Of a DNA stretch of 6,703 bases, positions 1-5,647 are shown piece after piece. This stretch comes from Bacillota bacterium (GTDB taxonomy: Bacteria; Bacillota; Clostridia; Oscillospirales; Acutalibacteraceae). The stretch spans positions 1 through 6,703 of the forward strand of contig WQTL01000389.1 in assembly GCA_009786275.1 (NCBI GenBank), read 5' to 3'. The notes under the pieces were generated by a model. That model was not told the DNA's origin. It saw only the letters and a program-made list of their open reading frames with translations, and searched no databases. Made by a program: the position numbers and the translations under genes. Position 1 is the stretch's first letter; every line of letters starts with the position of its first letter.

Positions 1-664
1 TGGCGACGCCCTTGCCGCACCAGCCGTAGCCCGCCACGACCACGGTCTTCCCCGCGATAATCAAATTCGTCGTGCGGTCAATGCCGTCGAAGACGCTCTG
101 GCCCGTGCCGTAACGATTGTCGAATAAGTGCTTGCAGTCGGCGTCGTTGACGCGGATCATGGGGAAGCGCAGCCGCTTCGCTGTTTCCATCGCTTGCAAG
201 CGCAAAATCCCGGTGGTGGTCTCCTCGCACCCGCCGATGACTTTACCCAGTAAATGTGGATAGTCTTGGTGTATCTTACCGACCAAATCGCCGCCGTCGT
301 CGATGATGATATCCGGCCCGGGCTCCAGCACGGCGCGCACATGGGCCTCGTATTCCTCCGCCGCCGCGCCGTACCACCCGAATACATTCAGGCCGTCCTC
401 CGCAAGGGCCGCCGCCACATCGTCCTGGGTCGAAAGCGGATTGCTGCCCGTGACCCACATCTCCGCGCCGCCCGCCGCGAGAACCTTGCACAGGTACGCC
501 GTCTTGGCCTCCAGGTGTACGGAAAGCGCGATCCTCAGTCCCGCGAAGGGTTTCTCCCGCGCGAATTCACTTTCCAGGCCGCGCAGCAGCGGCATATTGC
601 GCCGCACCCAATCGATTTTTTGATGACCGGCCGGGGCCAGGGCGGGGTTACGGATGTGGGTCAT
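1..664 (-). CDS. ahcY: Adenosylhomocysteinase family protein (SAH/SIH hydrolase), 3' end outside window
   Basis: NAD-dependent hydrolase that splits S-adenosylhomocysteine (or S-inosylhomocysteine) into homocysteine and the nucleoside, a cytosolic step of the methyl cycle. About 221 N-terminal codons are present; the family is usually 400-430 residues. Visible family motifs: VHLEAKTA (residues 49-56, substrate site), SNPLSTQDDVAAAL (74-87), DDGGDL (122-127), EETTTG (147-152), VNDADCK (172-178), FDNRYGTGQS (181-190), then the Rossmann glycine motif AGYGWCGKG (211-219). SNPLSTQDD and GYGWCGKG resemble the archaeal/Thermotoga branch more than the E. coli-relative and eukaryotic branch, judged from memory. 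The ATG at 664 is preceded by GGAGG six bases upstream, placed inside the end of the HEPN gene, which it overlaps by 17 bases, so translation is probably coupled. It is the last visible gene of the mtaD operon. Family assignment is firm; the exact substrate is inferred. Confidence 0.96.
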   Translation of the reverse strand, partial: MTHIRNPALAPAGHQKIDWVRRNMPLLRGLESEFAREKPFAGLRIALSVHLEAKTAYLCKVLAAGGAEMWVTGSNPLSTQDDVAAALAEDGLNVFGWYGAAAEEYEAHVRAVLEPGPDIIIDDGGDLVGKIHQDYPHLLGKVIGGCEETTTGILRLQAMETAKRLRFPMIRVNDADCKHLFDNRYGTGQSVFDGIDRTTNLIIAGKTVVVAGYGWCGKGVA

Positions 665-1076
665 GAGGCACCTCCAGTCCCAGCTTCTCGCGCAGTTCAG
701 CCAGCGGCGGGAAAGATTTAATCTCGGCGGCGTAATAAAGGGCTTTTTGCATCAACGCTTCATCAATATACGTTTCCCTTGGATATCTGGGCTGCACTGA
801 ATATGGGTTCAATATACCGCAGGCTTTCATCAATTGCGCAAAGCGTTTATCTTGTTGTACACAAAGCACGCACAGCTCTCTCAAGTCATGCGTCTTCGGA
901 GGCAATGAATTTGCTGCATATACAAGATAACCCTTCAGGTATTTTTCCGCAGCCTGCTGGCAGTTGAAGCAAATATCCTCCAGGGGTGTCGGGCGATAGT
1001 ATTTTTCCAGATGCGATGCAATCCCCAAATTGCGATCCGCAAACGAAATCCATTCCATAATAAAATTTTTATCCAT
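648..1076 (-). CDS. HEPN domain protein, putative toxin partner of MNT
   Basis: A 142-residue helical protein of the PF05168/COG2250 HEPN type. Visible features are the helix with CFNCQQAAEKYLKGYL (residues 36-51), PPKTHDLREL (59-68) and the C-terminal RYPRETY stretch (97-103). In known MNT-HEPN modules the HEPN protein is an RNase or RNA-binding toxin, and the MNT partner neutralises it by adding AMP to a tyrosine. Here Y92, Y98 and Y103 are possible targets (inference). The usual RX4-6H RNase motif is not seen near the C-terminus; an R-x6-H occurs only at residues 15-22, so nuclease activity is doubtful. The ATG at 1076 was chosen over an in-frame ATG at 1100 because GGGGAGG lies seven bases before it and the protein then begins like its family. 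It overlaps the MNT stop by 8 bases. Base composition is lower in GC (about 47% at 781-900) than its neighbours. Confidence 0.9.
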   Translation of the reverse strand: MDKNFIMEWISFADRNLGIASHLEKYYRPTPLEDICFNCQQAAEKYLKGYLVYAANSLPPKTHDLRELCVLCVQQDKRFAQLMKACGILNPYSVQPRYPRETYIDEALMQKALYYAAEIKSFPPLAELREKLGLEVPHDPHP

Positions 1077-1392
1077 ACAGCAACCTCCCCTGCTGCGCAA
1101 TAACTTTTTGCAATGTCGGGCCCTGTTTTCGGTAATGAAATATGCTGGAACGACCCACCAGCATGTCGATCGGCTTACTTACCTTGCGAAACACCTTGTC
1201 CATGATTTCAACTTCAACATCAATCGGATTCTCCTCCACGCTGTCCGGAATCACCACAAAAATATCCAGGTCGCTGTCCTCCCGGGGCGTGCCGTAGGCA
1301 TAGGAACCAAAGAGATAAATCGCCTCTGCGGGCACTGTTTCCAACACCCCCTGTTTGATGATCTCCAATTCTTTTTCAATACGTTCATCCAT
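1069..1392 (-). CDS. Minimal nucleotidyltransferase (MNT), putative antitoxin
   Basis: A 107-residue protein of the DNA polymerase beta superfamily, MntA-like. The signature GSYAYGTPREDSDLDIFVV runs from residue 29 to 47: GSYAYG is the nucleotide-binding turn, and D41 and D43 are two metal-binding aspartates. A third acidic residue is probably D76 in KPIDMLV (73-79). The catalytic set therefore looks complete. In characterised HEPN-MNT pairs this enzyme uses ATP to modify the HEPN toxin and silence it. The ATG overlaps the mtaD stop by 8 bases (ATGGATGA), and its own stop overlaps the HEPN start by 8 bases (ATGGATAA). The upstream GGAGAGG is about ten bases from the ATG, so it is only a modest ribosome site and expression likely depends on coupling to mtaD. 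No separate promoter is visible before it. Role as antitoxin is inferred from family and gene pairing. Confidence 0.92.
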   Translation of the reverse strand: MDERIEKELEIIKQGVLETVPAEAIYLFGSYAYGTPREDSDLDIFVVIPDSVEENPIDVEVEIMDKVFRKVSKPIDMLVGRSSIFHYRKQGPTLQKVIAQQGRLLYG

Positions 1393-2689
1393 GCCTGCAC
1401 ACCCTCTCCGCGATCCGCTGCGCCTCTCGGCGCACCCTCTCCTCGTCTATCCTCGTCAATACGCCGTTTTCCATCAGAATCTCGCCGTCCACCAGCACGG
1501 TGTCCACCTCGTTGCCCTGCGCGCCATAGCACAGCGCGGCCAGGAGGTTCGAGCGCGGGCTGAAGTGGCTGTAATTTAAGTTGAGTATCGCCAGGTCGGC
1601 CTTCTTGCCCGGCTCGATGGAGCCGATCTCATCACCCAAACCCAGCGCTTTCGCGCCGCCCATCGAGGCGATATGCAGCCCCCGCGCGGCGGGCACGCAC
1701 TCGGCGTCCTCGCCCCACCCCTTGTGCACCAGGCAGAGAACTCCCAGCTCGCGGATCATGTTCAGGCTGTTGTTGCTGGCCGCGCCGTCGGTGCCCAGGG
1801 CCACGTTGACCCCCGCCGCCAGGAGCTTCTTCACCGGGGCCGCGCCGTTGGCCAGCTTGAGGTTGCTCACCGGGTTGGTGGCCACGCTCACGCCGTATTT
1901 GGCGGCTATCGCGATGTCGCTGTCCGTGATGTGCACGCAGTGGGCCGCCACGGTCGGCAGCTCAAACAGGCCCGCGCTTTCGAAATACTCGAACGGGGTC
2001 ATGCCGTATTTTTCGGCGATCTGCGCGTTCTCGTCGCGGCTTTCGCTGATATGTGTGTGGATCCCCACGCCCAGTTCCTTTGCCCGCCCGGCGATCAGCC
2101 GGATATATTCCGGCGCGCAGGTGTAGGCCGCGTGTGGGGCCAATAGGAAGGAAAGCCTGCCGTTCTCCGCGCCGTTCCATCTGCGTATGTCCGCCGTCGC
2201 GGCATCCAGCCTGGTCAGTCCCGCGGGGTCCTCGCGGCTCTCCCCCAGCAGCCCCTGCGAAAGCACCGCGCGTATGCCGCTCTCCGCGCAGGCGCGCACG
2301 ATGTCCTCCATGAAGTAATACATCTCATTGAAGCAGGTCGCGCCGCTGTGCAGCATTTCGCAGACGGCGAGCATCGTGCCCCAGTAGCAGTCCCCCGCTT
2401 GCAAACGATCCTCCATGGGGAAGATATGGTCGTACAGCCATGTCATGAAGGGCAGGTCGTCCGCGCGGTTGCGCAGCAAGGTCATGGGCGTATGGGTGTG
2501 GGCGTTCACCAGCCCGGGGATGACCAGCTTATCCGCGCCGGCTATGGTCCTGTCGGGCGCGAACCCCGCCGGGGCTTGCCCCACAAACGCGATGCGATCG
2601 CCCTCTATGCCGATGTCGCACTGCTTCACCGCGGGCAAGCCAGATTCATCCGGCACCGCCGCGCTGATACTTTTGAGCAGAATCGTCAC
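1385..2689 (-). CDS. mtaD: 5-methylthioadenosine/S-adenosylhomocysteine deaminase
   Basis: Amidohydrolase-superfamily metalloenzyme of the TM0936/MtaD type that deaminates SAH, MTA and often adenosine to the inosine forms. With a GTG start it has 434 residues. Visible metal and catalytic residues: H64 and H66 in NAHTHTPMTLLR, H213 and E216 in HTHISE, H250 in AAHCVH, and D301 in GTDGAASNNSLN. The C-terminal GSIEPGKKADLAIL is the typical amidohydrolase return to the composite beta-sandwich. Start choice: GTG at 2689 has AAAGGAG seven bases before it. An in-frame ATG at 2707 would give 440 residues, but it lacks a good ribosome site and lies only about eight bases from the expected transcription start. 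It is the first gene of the operon and overlaps the MNT start by 8 bases. Pairing with ahcY suggests detoxification or salvage of SAH. Confidence 0.95.
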   Translation of the reverse strand: MTILLKSISAAVPDESGLPAVKQCDIGIEGDRIAFVGQAPAGFAPDRTIAGADKLVIPGLVNAHTHTPMTLLRNRADDLPFMTWLYDHIFPMEDRLQAGDCYWGTMLAVCEMLHSGATCFNEMYYFMEDIVRACAESGIRAVLSQGLLGESREDPAGLTRLDAATADIRRWNGAENGRLSFLLAPHAAYTCAPEYIRLIAGRAKELGVGIHTHISESRDENAQIAEKYGMTPFEYFESAGLFELPTVAAHCVHITDSDIAIAAKYGVSVATNPVSNLKLANGAAPVKKLLAAGVNVALGTDGAASNNSLNMIRELGVLCLVHKGWGEDAECVPAARGLHIASMGGAKALGLGDEIGSIEPGKKADLAILNLNYSHFSPRSNLLAALCYGAQGNEVDTVLVDGEILMENGVLTRIDEERVRREAQRIAERVCRHG

Positions 2690-2704
2690 TTCGTTGCTCC
2701 TTTC
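2690..2704 (-). promoter_or_regulatory. Ribosome binding site deciding the mtaD start
   Basis: On the minus strand, AAAGGAG (2703-2697) lies seven bases before a GTG at 2689 and just inside the alternative ATG-started frame. This supports GTG as the true start. The alternative ATG at 2707 has only a weak GGATAG-like sequence before it. Confidence 0.65.
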
Positions 2705-2721
2705 CATGCCTATCCAATTGT

Positions 2722-2750
2722 ATTATAACACATCCCGGCGCAAAGTGCAA
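2722..2750 (-). promoter_or_regulatory. Sigma-A type promoter of the mtaD-MNT-HEPN-ahcY operon
   Basis: On the minus strand a TTGCAC -35 (2750-2745), a 17-base spacer and a perfect TATAAT -10 (2727-2722) are visible. The -10 is extended by TG one base upstream (2730-2729). Transcription should start near 2715. That leaves a leader of about 25 bases to the GTG start, enough for the AAAGGAG site. It is back to back with the queG promoter, with 12 bases between the two -35 boxes. Confidence 0.8.
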
Positions 2751-2762
2751 TATTTTTATCTC

Positions 2763-2791
2763 TTGCCATCCGCGCCTTCTATATGTATAAT
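2763..2791 (+). promoter_or_regulatory. Sigma-A type promoter of queG
   Basis: TTGCCA (2763-2768), a 17-base spacer and a perfect TATAAT (2786-2791). The expected start near 2798 falls at the edge of the AGGAGG ribosome site (2797-2802), so the leader would be very short, roughly 12 bases before the ATG at 2810. It diverges from the mtaD promoter. Confidence 0.72.
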
Positions 2792-2809
2792 AAGTCAGGA
2801 GGTGAACCC

Positions 2810-3577
2810 ATGCGCGCTCTGCTCGATCCGTTGCTCCCATTATGGGGCACATGCGAATACGATGGCGGCACCGCCGTCGCGGCGGCGTTCCCCTATCTGC
2901 TGCCGGAGGAATACTATGCCGGGCGCAACGTCTCGCGCTACGCCGTGGTGCGGGATTACCACGCGGTCTGCGGCGCGCGCCTGGAACGCGCCTGCGCCCT
3001 GCTGCGCGCGGCCTTCCCCGGCGAGGAATTCCATTGGCACTGCGACAGCAACGCCCTGCCGGAGGCCGCCCTTGCGGAGCAGGCGGGCTTGGGCATACGC
3101 GGCAAGCACAACCTGCTCATCACGAAGGAATACGGCACCTGGGTGTTCCTCGGCGAAATCGTGACGGCAGCAAAACTGCCAATGCTGAATGCTAAATGCA
3201 CAATGCACAATTGCCAAAGCTGTAGCGCCTGCGCTGCCGCCTGCCCAACAGGAGCTTTAAGCGAATCCGGCTTTGCCAAAGAAAAATGCCTGTCGCGCAT
3301 CACGCAGCGCAAAGGCGCGCTCTCATCGGAGGAGGAAGCCCTCATGCGGCTTACCGGCACCGCCTGGGGCTGCGACCTGTGCCAGGAGGCCTGCCCGCAC
3401 AATCAAAACGCGAAAATCGCGCCATTACCTGAATTTCTACTTGACCCCATCGCGCATATAACAGAGGATACCCCTCTCGCGGGCCGGGCCTTCGCCTGGC
3501 GTGGGGAGGCGGTGATCCGCAGGAATATTCGCGCACTGCATAATAATGCTTGCTTTTGCGGCGCGCTGCCAGTATAA
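2810..3577 (+). CDS. queG: Short QueG-like epoxyqueuosine reductase, double [4Fe-4S]
   Basis: Predicted cobalamin- and iron-sulfur-dependent reductase of the last step of queuosine synthesis in tRNA (epoxyqueuosine to queuosine). It has 255 residues; QueG is usually about 300-390. It starts within the DUF1730-type domain: RYAVVRDYH (43-51), the probable catalytic aspartate D79 in HCDSNALPE, and GLGIRGKHNLLI (93-104). A double 4Fe-4S ferredoxin domain follows: C135, C138, C141 and C145 (CxxCxxCxxxCP), then C160, and C188, C191 and C195 in CDLCQEACPHN, making eight cysteines. About 60-70 N-terminal residues and the C-terminal HEAT-like part of long QueG are missing. The frame is closed by a TAA at 2726-2728, so no longer start is possible. 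AGGAGG lies seven bases before the chosen ATG. A heptamer tandem array is translated just before the first cluster. A related 4Fe-4S reductase with another substrate cannot be excluded. Confidence 0.87.
   Translation: MRALLDPLLPLWGTCEYDGGTAVAAAFPYLLPEEYYAGRNVSRYAVVRDYHAVCGARLERACALLRAAFPGEEFHWHCDSNALPEAALAEQAGLGIRGKHNLLITKEYGTWVFLGEIVTAAKLPMLNAKCTMHNCQSCSACAAACPTGALSESGFAKEKCLSRITQRKGALSSEEEALMRLTGTAWGCDLCQEACPHNQNAKIAPLPEFLLDPIAHITEDTPLAGRAFAWRGEAVIRRNIRALHNNACFCGALPV
3181..3215 (+). repeat. Heptanucleotide tandem array inside queG (AATGCNN x5)
   Basis: Five contiguous 7-base units: AATGCTG, AATGCTA, AATGCAC, AATGCAC, AATTGCC. Units 3 and 4 are identical. The stretch is AT-rich against a GC-rich gene and is read in frame, giving the linker from about M125 to C135. 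The first cysteine of the first Fe-S motif falls in the last unit. A small stem, GGCAG (3166-3170) with CTGCC (3176-3180), directly precedes it. Confidence 0.75.
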
Positions 3578-3578
3578 T
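3550..3578 (+). promoter_or_regulatory. Promoter of manA overlapping the queG stop codon
   Basis: TTGCTT (3550-3555), a 17-base spacer and a perfect TATAAT (3573-3578). The -10 box contains the queG TAA stop (3575-3577). Expected start is near 3585, which leaves room for the GGAGG site at 3596-3600 before the manA ATG. This suggests manA can be expressed independently of queG. Confidence 0.65.
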
Positions 3579-3607
3579 AGAGAACAGTTTCCAATGGAGG
3601 TACTATT

Positions 3608-4612
3608 ATGATCCTGAAGCTCGAAGAAAACCGCGTCTGGCGTCTCTACACCGGCGGCAAGCTGCTCGACGCCCTGCATGGCCGCGAAGGCGAGGACGGC
3701 TGCTACCCGGAGGACTGGCTGGCCTCGGTGGTGGAGGCCATCAACCCGCCCCGGGAGGGCGCGCCGAAGCATGAGGGCCTCAGCCGGGCCGTGTTGGCCT
3801 GCGGCGAGACCGCCTACCTGCGCGACCTCATCGATACCCCCTTTAACGTGCTCACGAAATTCCTCGATTCCGCCGTGCGTCTGCCCATCCAGGTGCACCC
3901 GGACAAAGCCGCCGCCCGGCGGCTGTTCCACAGCGAATACGGCAAGACCGAGGCCTGGGTCATCCTCGGCGGCCGCGAGATCGGCGGCGAAGCGCCGTAC
4001 ATCCTCATGGGTTTTCAAGAGGAAGTCACCCCAGCCCTCTTGAAAGACTTGTTCGACAGGCAGGACATTGAGGGCATGGCGGCCTTGCTGCACAAGATTC
4101 CCGTGCAGCCTGGGGAGGTCTATCTCATCCGGGGCGGCTCGCCCCACGCCATCGGGGCGGGGGTGCTGCTGCTGGAAATCCAGGAGCCCACGGACTACAC
4201 CGTGAGCCTTGAAACCCGCGACACCCGGGGCAACGAAGTCCCCGAGCAGCTCATTCACCAGGGCCTGGGCTTCGAGAAGATGTTCGAATGCTTCCATTAC
4301 ACCGCGCAGTCGCTCGAAGGGCTTCTTCAAAGCGTGCGCATGCAGCCCAAGGCGCTCTCCCCCGGCTATGAAGAGCTCATTTCCTATGACGACACCCCTT
4401 GCTTCTGCCTGCGGCGCATGCAGGTTTCAGGGGTCAGGATACAGGATACAGGGGAACTGCCCTACACCCTCGCCGTAACGAAAGGCAAGGGCACGGTCAA
4501 CGGCGTTGCCGTGCGGCAGGGCGATTGCCTGTTCGTGTCGGCGGGGCAGGAAGCGTACGAAATCGAAGGTGAAATGGAACTGCTGCAATGCCTGCCGCCG
4601 CAACAAATGTAG
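3608..4612 (+). CDS. manA: Class I mannose-6-phosphate isomerase
   Basis: Zinc-dependent cupin isomerase interconverting fructose-6-phosphate and mannose-6-phosphate, feeding mannose into glycolysis or supplying GDP-mannose for glycans. It has 334 residues, close to the short Firmicute form (about 315 in Bacillus). Visible zinc-site residues are Q95 and H97 in IQVHPDK, E115 in KTEAWVIL, and H180 in GGSPHAIGAG. EIQEPTDYTVS (190-200) and an arginine-rich stretch follow, and the C-terminal cupin half ends with RQGDCLFVSAG (303-313). GGAGG lies seven bases before the ATG. Residues 272-283 (QVSGVRIQDTGE) are encoded by a heptamer tandem array. The stop codon TAG overlaps the start of a perfect palindrome. 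Flanked by queG and yhaM with no clear functional link. Family call is firm; the true sugar substrate could be another phosphohexose. Confidence 0.95.
   Translation: MILKLEENRVWRLYTGGKLLDALHGREGEDGCYPEDWLASVVEAINPPREGAPKHEGLSRAVLACGETAYLRDLIDTPFNVLTKFLDSAVRLPIQVHPDKAAARRLFHSEYGKTEAWVILGGREIGGEAPYILMGFQEEVTPALLKDLFDRQDIEGMAALLHKIPVQPGEVYLIRGGSPHAIGAGVLLLEIQEPTDYTVSLETRDTRGNEVPEQLIHQGLGFEKMFECFHYTAQSLEGLLQSVRMQPKALSPGYEELISYDDTPCFCLRRMQVSGVRIQDTGELPYTLAVTKGKGTVNGVAVRQGDCLFVSAGQEAYEIEGEMELLQCLPPQQM
4421..4455 (+). repeat. Heptanucleotide tandem array inside manA (CAGGNNN x5)
   Basis: Five contiguous 7-base units: CAGGTTT, CAGGGGT, CAGGATA, CAGGATA, CAGGGGA. Units 3 and 4 are identical. It begins exactly on a codon boundary, and with one extra base covers 12 codons (Q272 to E283), lying between two strands of the C-terminal cupin half. 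Confidence 0.8.
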
Positions 4613-4633
4613 AGACGCACAGCAGTGCGTCTC
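4612..4633. repeat. Perfect 9-bp palindrome with 4-base loop after manA
   Basis: GAGACGCAC (4612-4620), loop AGCA, GTGCGTCTC (4625-4633). The last base of the manA stop codon is the first base of the left arm. No run of T follows on either side, so a simple intrinsic terminator is unlikely. It looks like a small dispersed palindromic (REP-like) repeat or an RNA-stabilising hairpin. It may still slow read-through from manA to yhaM. Confidence 0.7.
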
Positions 4634-4644
4634 CGCCTCAAACA

Positions 4645-4675
4645 CTGCCACCCTCTCTTGCGCAGCGGCAGAGGG
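4645..4675. repeat. Second short inverted repeat before yhaM
   Basis: CCCTCT (4651-4656) can pair with AGAGGG (4670-4675); alternatively CTGCC (4645-4649) can pair with GGCAG (4667-4671). The two pairings exclude each other. There is no T-tract. Together with the palindrome at 4612-4633 it fills most of the 85-base gap between manA and yhaM, in which no promoter was recognised. Confidence 0.45.
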
Positions 4676-4697
4676 GGAGAATCAAAAAGGAGACCCC

Positions 4698-5639
4698 ATG
4701 AACTTTACCTGCGTCAACAACAGCACCGGCGCCCTGGAGGGCTTCTGCCTGGTGAAGGCCGTGGAGCAGAAAACCAACGTGAAGGGCCAGGCCTTCCTGG
4801 ACCTGACCCTCATGGACGCCGGGGGGGAGGTCAACGCCAAGCTGTGGGACTACCGGCCGGAGACCCACGGCGCGGTGAACATGAACGACCTCGTGAAGGT
4901 GCGCGGCACGCTGTCGGTCTACAACGGGCAGGACCAGTTCCGCGTGGAGCGCCTGCGCCAGGTGACGGACAAGGACGCCGTGCGCATGGAGGATTTCGTG
5001 CCCTCCGCCCCCCTGCCCGGTGAGGCGATGCTGGCGGAAATCCTGGCGGCCGTGCGTGATTTCAAAAATGAGCCGCTTAAACAGCTGGTGCTCTCCATCC
5101 TGGAGGAAAAAAAGGAGACGCTGCTCTTCTGGCCGGCGGCGTTCCGCTTGCACCACGCCGTACGCGGCGGTCTGCTGTGGCACACGCTGTCGATCCTGCG
5201 CCTGGCGCAGTCCGTGGCGGCGCTCTACCCCGAGGTCAACGCCGACCTGCTCTTCGCCGGTGTGATTTTGCACGACATCGACAAAACCAACGAATACGAG
5301 GTGCCCGCCACGGGGCTGGCCACGGGCTACACCCTCAAGGGGAACCTCGTGGGCCACCTGGTGGGCGGCGCGGTGTATATCGAGCAAAAGGCGAAGGAAT
5401 TCGGCCTGCCGCAGGAGACCCTGCTGCTGCTCCAGCACATGCTCATCTCCCACCACGGCGAACCCGAGTTCGGCGCGGCCATGCGGCCTATGTTCCTGGA
5501 GGCAGAGCTCCTTTCCGAGCTGGACTTGATGGACGCGCGCGTCAACGAGATCGCCACGGCGATGCAGGGCGTGCAGCCGGGGGAGTTCTCGAATAAGATA
5601 TGGGCATTGGACAATCGCAAGTTTTATAAGCCGAGGTAG
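4698..5639 (+). CDS. yhaM: 3'-5' exoribonuclease, YhaM family (OB-fold + HD domain)
   Basis: Predicted metal-dependent exoribonuclease that trims RNA 3' ends. It has 313 residues, matching the family (about 314 in Bacillus subtilis). The N-terminal part (about residues 15-90) is an OB-fold nucleic-acid-binding domain, with GQAFLDLTLMD and VKVRGTLSVYNGQDQFRV. The HD domain follows: H162 in GGLLWHTLSI, H192-D193 and K196 in LHDIDKTNE, H220, and the H252-H253 pair in ISHHGEPEFGA. These are the expected metal ligands. The chosen ATG has AAGGAG five bases upstream; the frame is open further upstream, but that part reads through the intergenic repeats and lacks family similarity. The DUF2344 gene follows after 8 bases, so the two are probably co-transcribed. 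HDIDK replaces the commoner HDxGK, which should not affect the H, D or K. Confidence 0.93.
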   Translation: MNFTCVNNSTGALEGFCLVKAVEQKTNVKGQAFLDLTLMDAGGEVNAKLWDYRPETHGAVNMNDLVKVRGTLSVYNGQDQFRVERLRQVTDKDAVRMEDFVPSAPLPGEAMLAEILAAVRDFKNEPLKQLVLSILEEKKETLLFWPAAFRLHHAVRGGLLWHTLSILRLAQSVAALYPEVNADLLFAGVILHDIDKTNEYEVPATGLATGYTLKGNLVGHLVGGAVYIEQKAKEFGLPQETLLLLQHMLISHHGEPEFGAAMRPMFLEAELLSELDLMDARVNEIATAMQGVQPGEFSNKIWALDNRKFYKPR

Positions 5640-5647
5640 CTTTTTCC

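Noticed and set aside
254..721. A 155-codon open frame on the plus strand opposite ahcY
   Set aside because: It lies antisense to a well-conserved enzyme, has no ribosome site, and its low-complexity Arg/Ala-rich protein is typical of GC-rich shadow frames.
1440..1466. A 10-base direct repeat (GACGAGGATA/GACGAGGAGA, minus strand) in the mtaD 3' end
   Set aside because: Only two imperfect copies in a charged Arg/Glu-rich helix; explained by codon use.
3408..3577. Frameshift explaining the short C-terminus of queG
   Set aside because: The frame runs to a stop placed inside the manA promoter, and the segment AFAWRGEAVIRRNIRALHNN fits the expected end of short family members. No HEAT-like continuation was recognised in the other frames.
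3437..4330. A 297-codon open frame on the minus strand opposite manA
   Set aside because: manA shows full family motifs over this range. The opposite frame has no recognisable domain and is a shadow of GC-rich coding sequence.
4612..4633. Intrinsic terminator after manA
   Set aside because: The stem is strong, but no T-rich tract follows on the plus strand (CGCCTCAAAC) or on the minus strand.
4638..5456. A 272-codon open frame on the minus strand opposite yhaM
   Set aside because: His/Gln/Val-rich product with no family features; yhaM on the other strand has clear OB and HD motifs.
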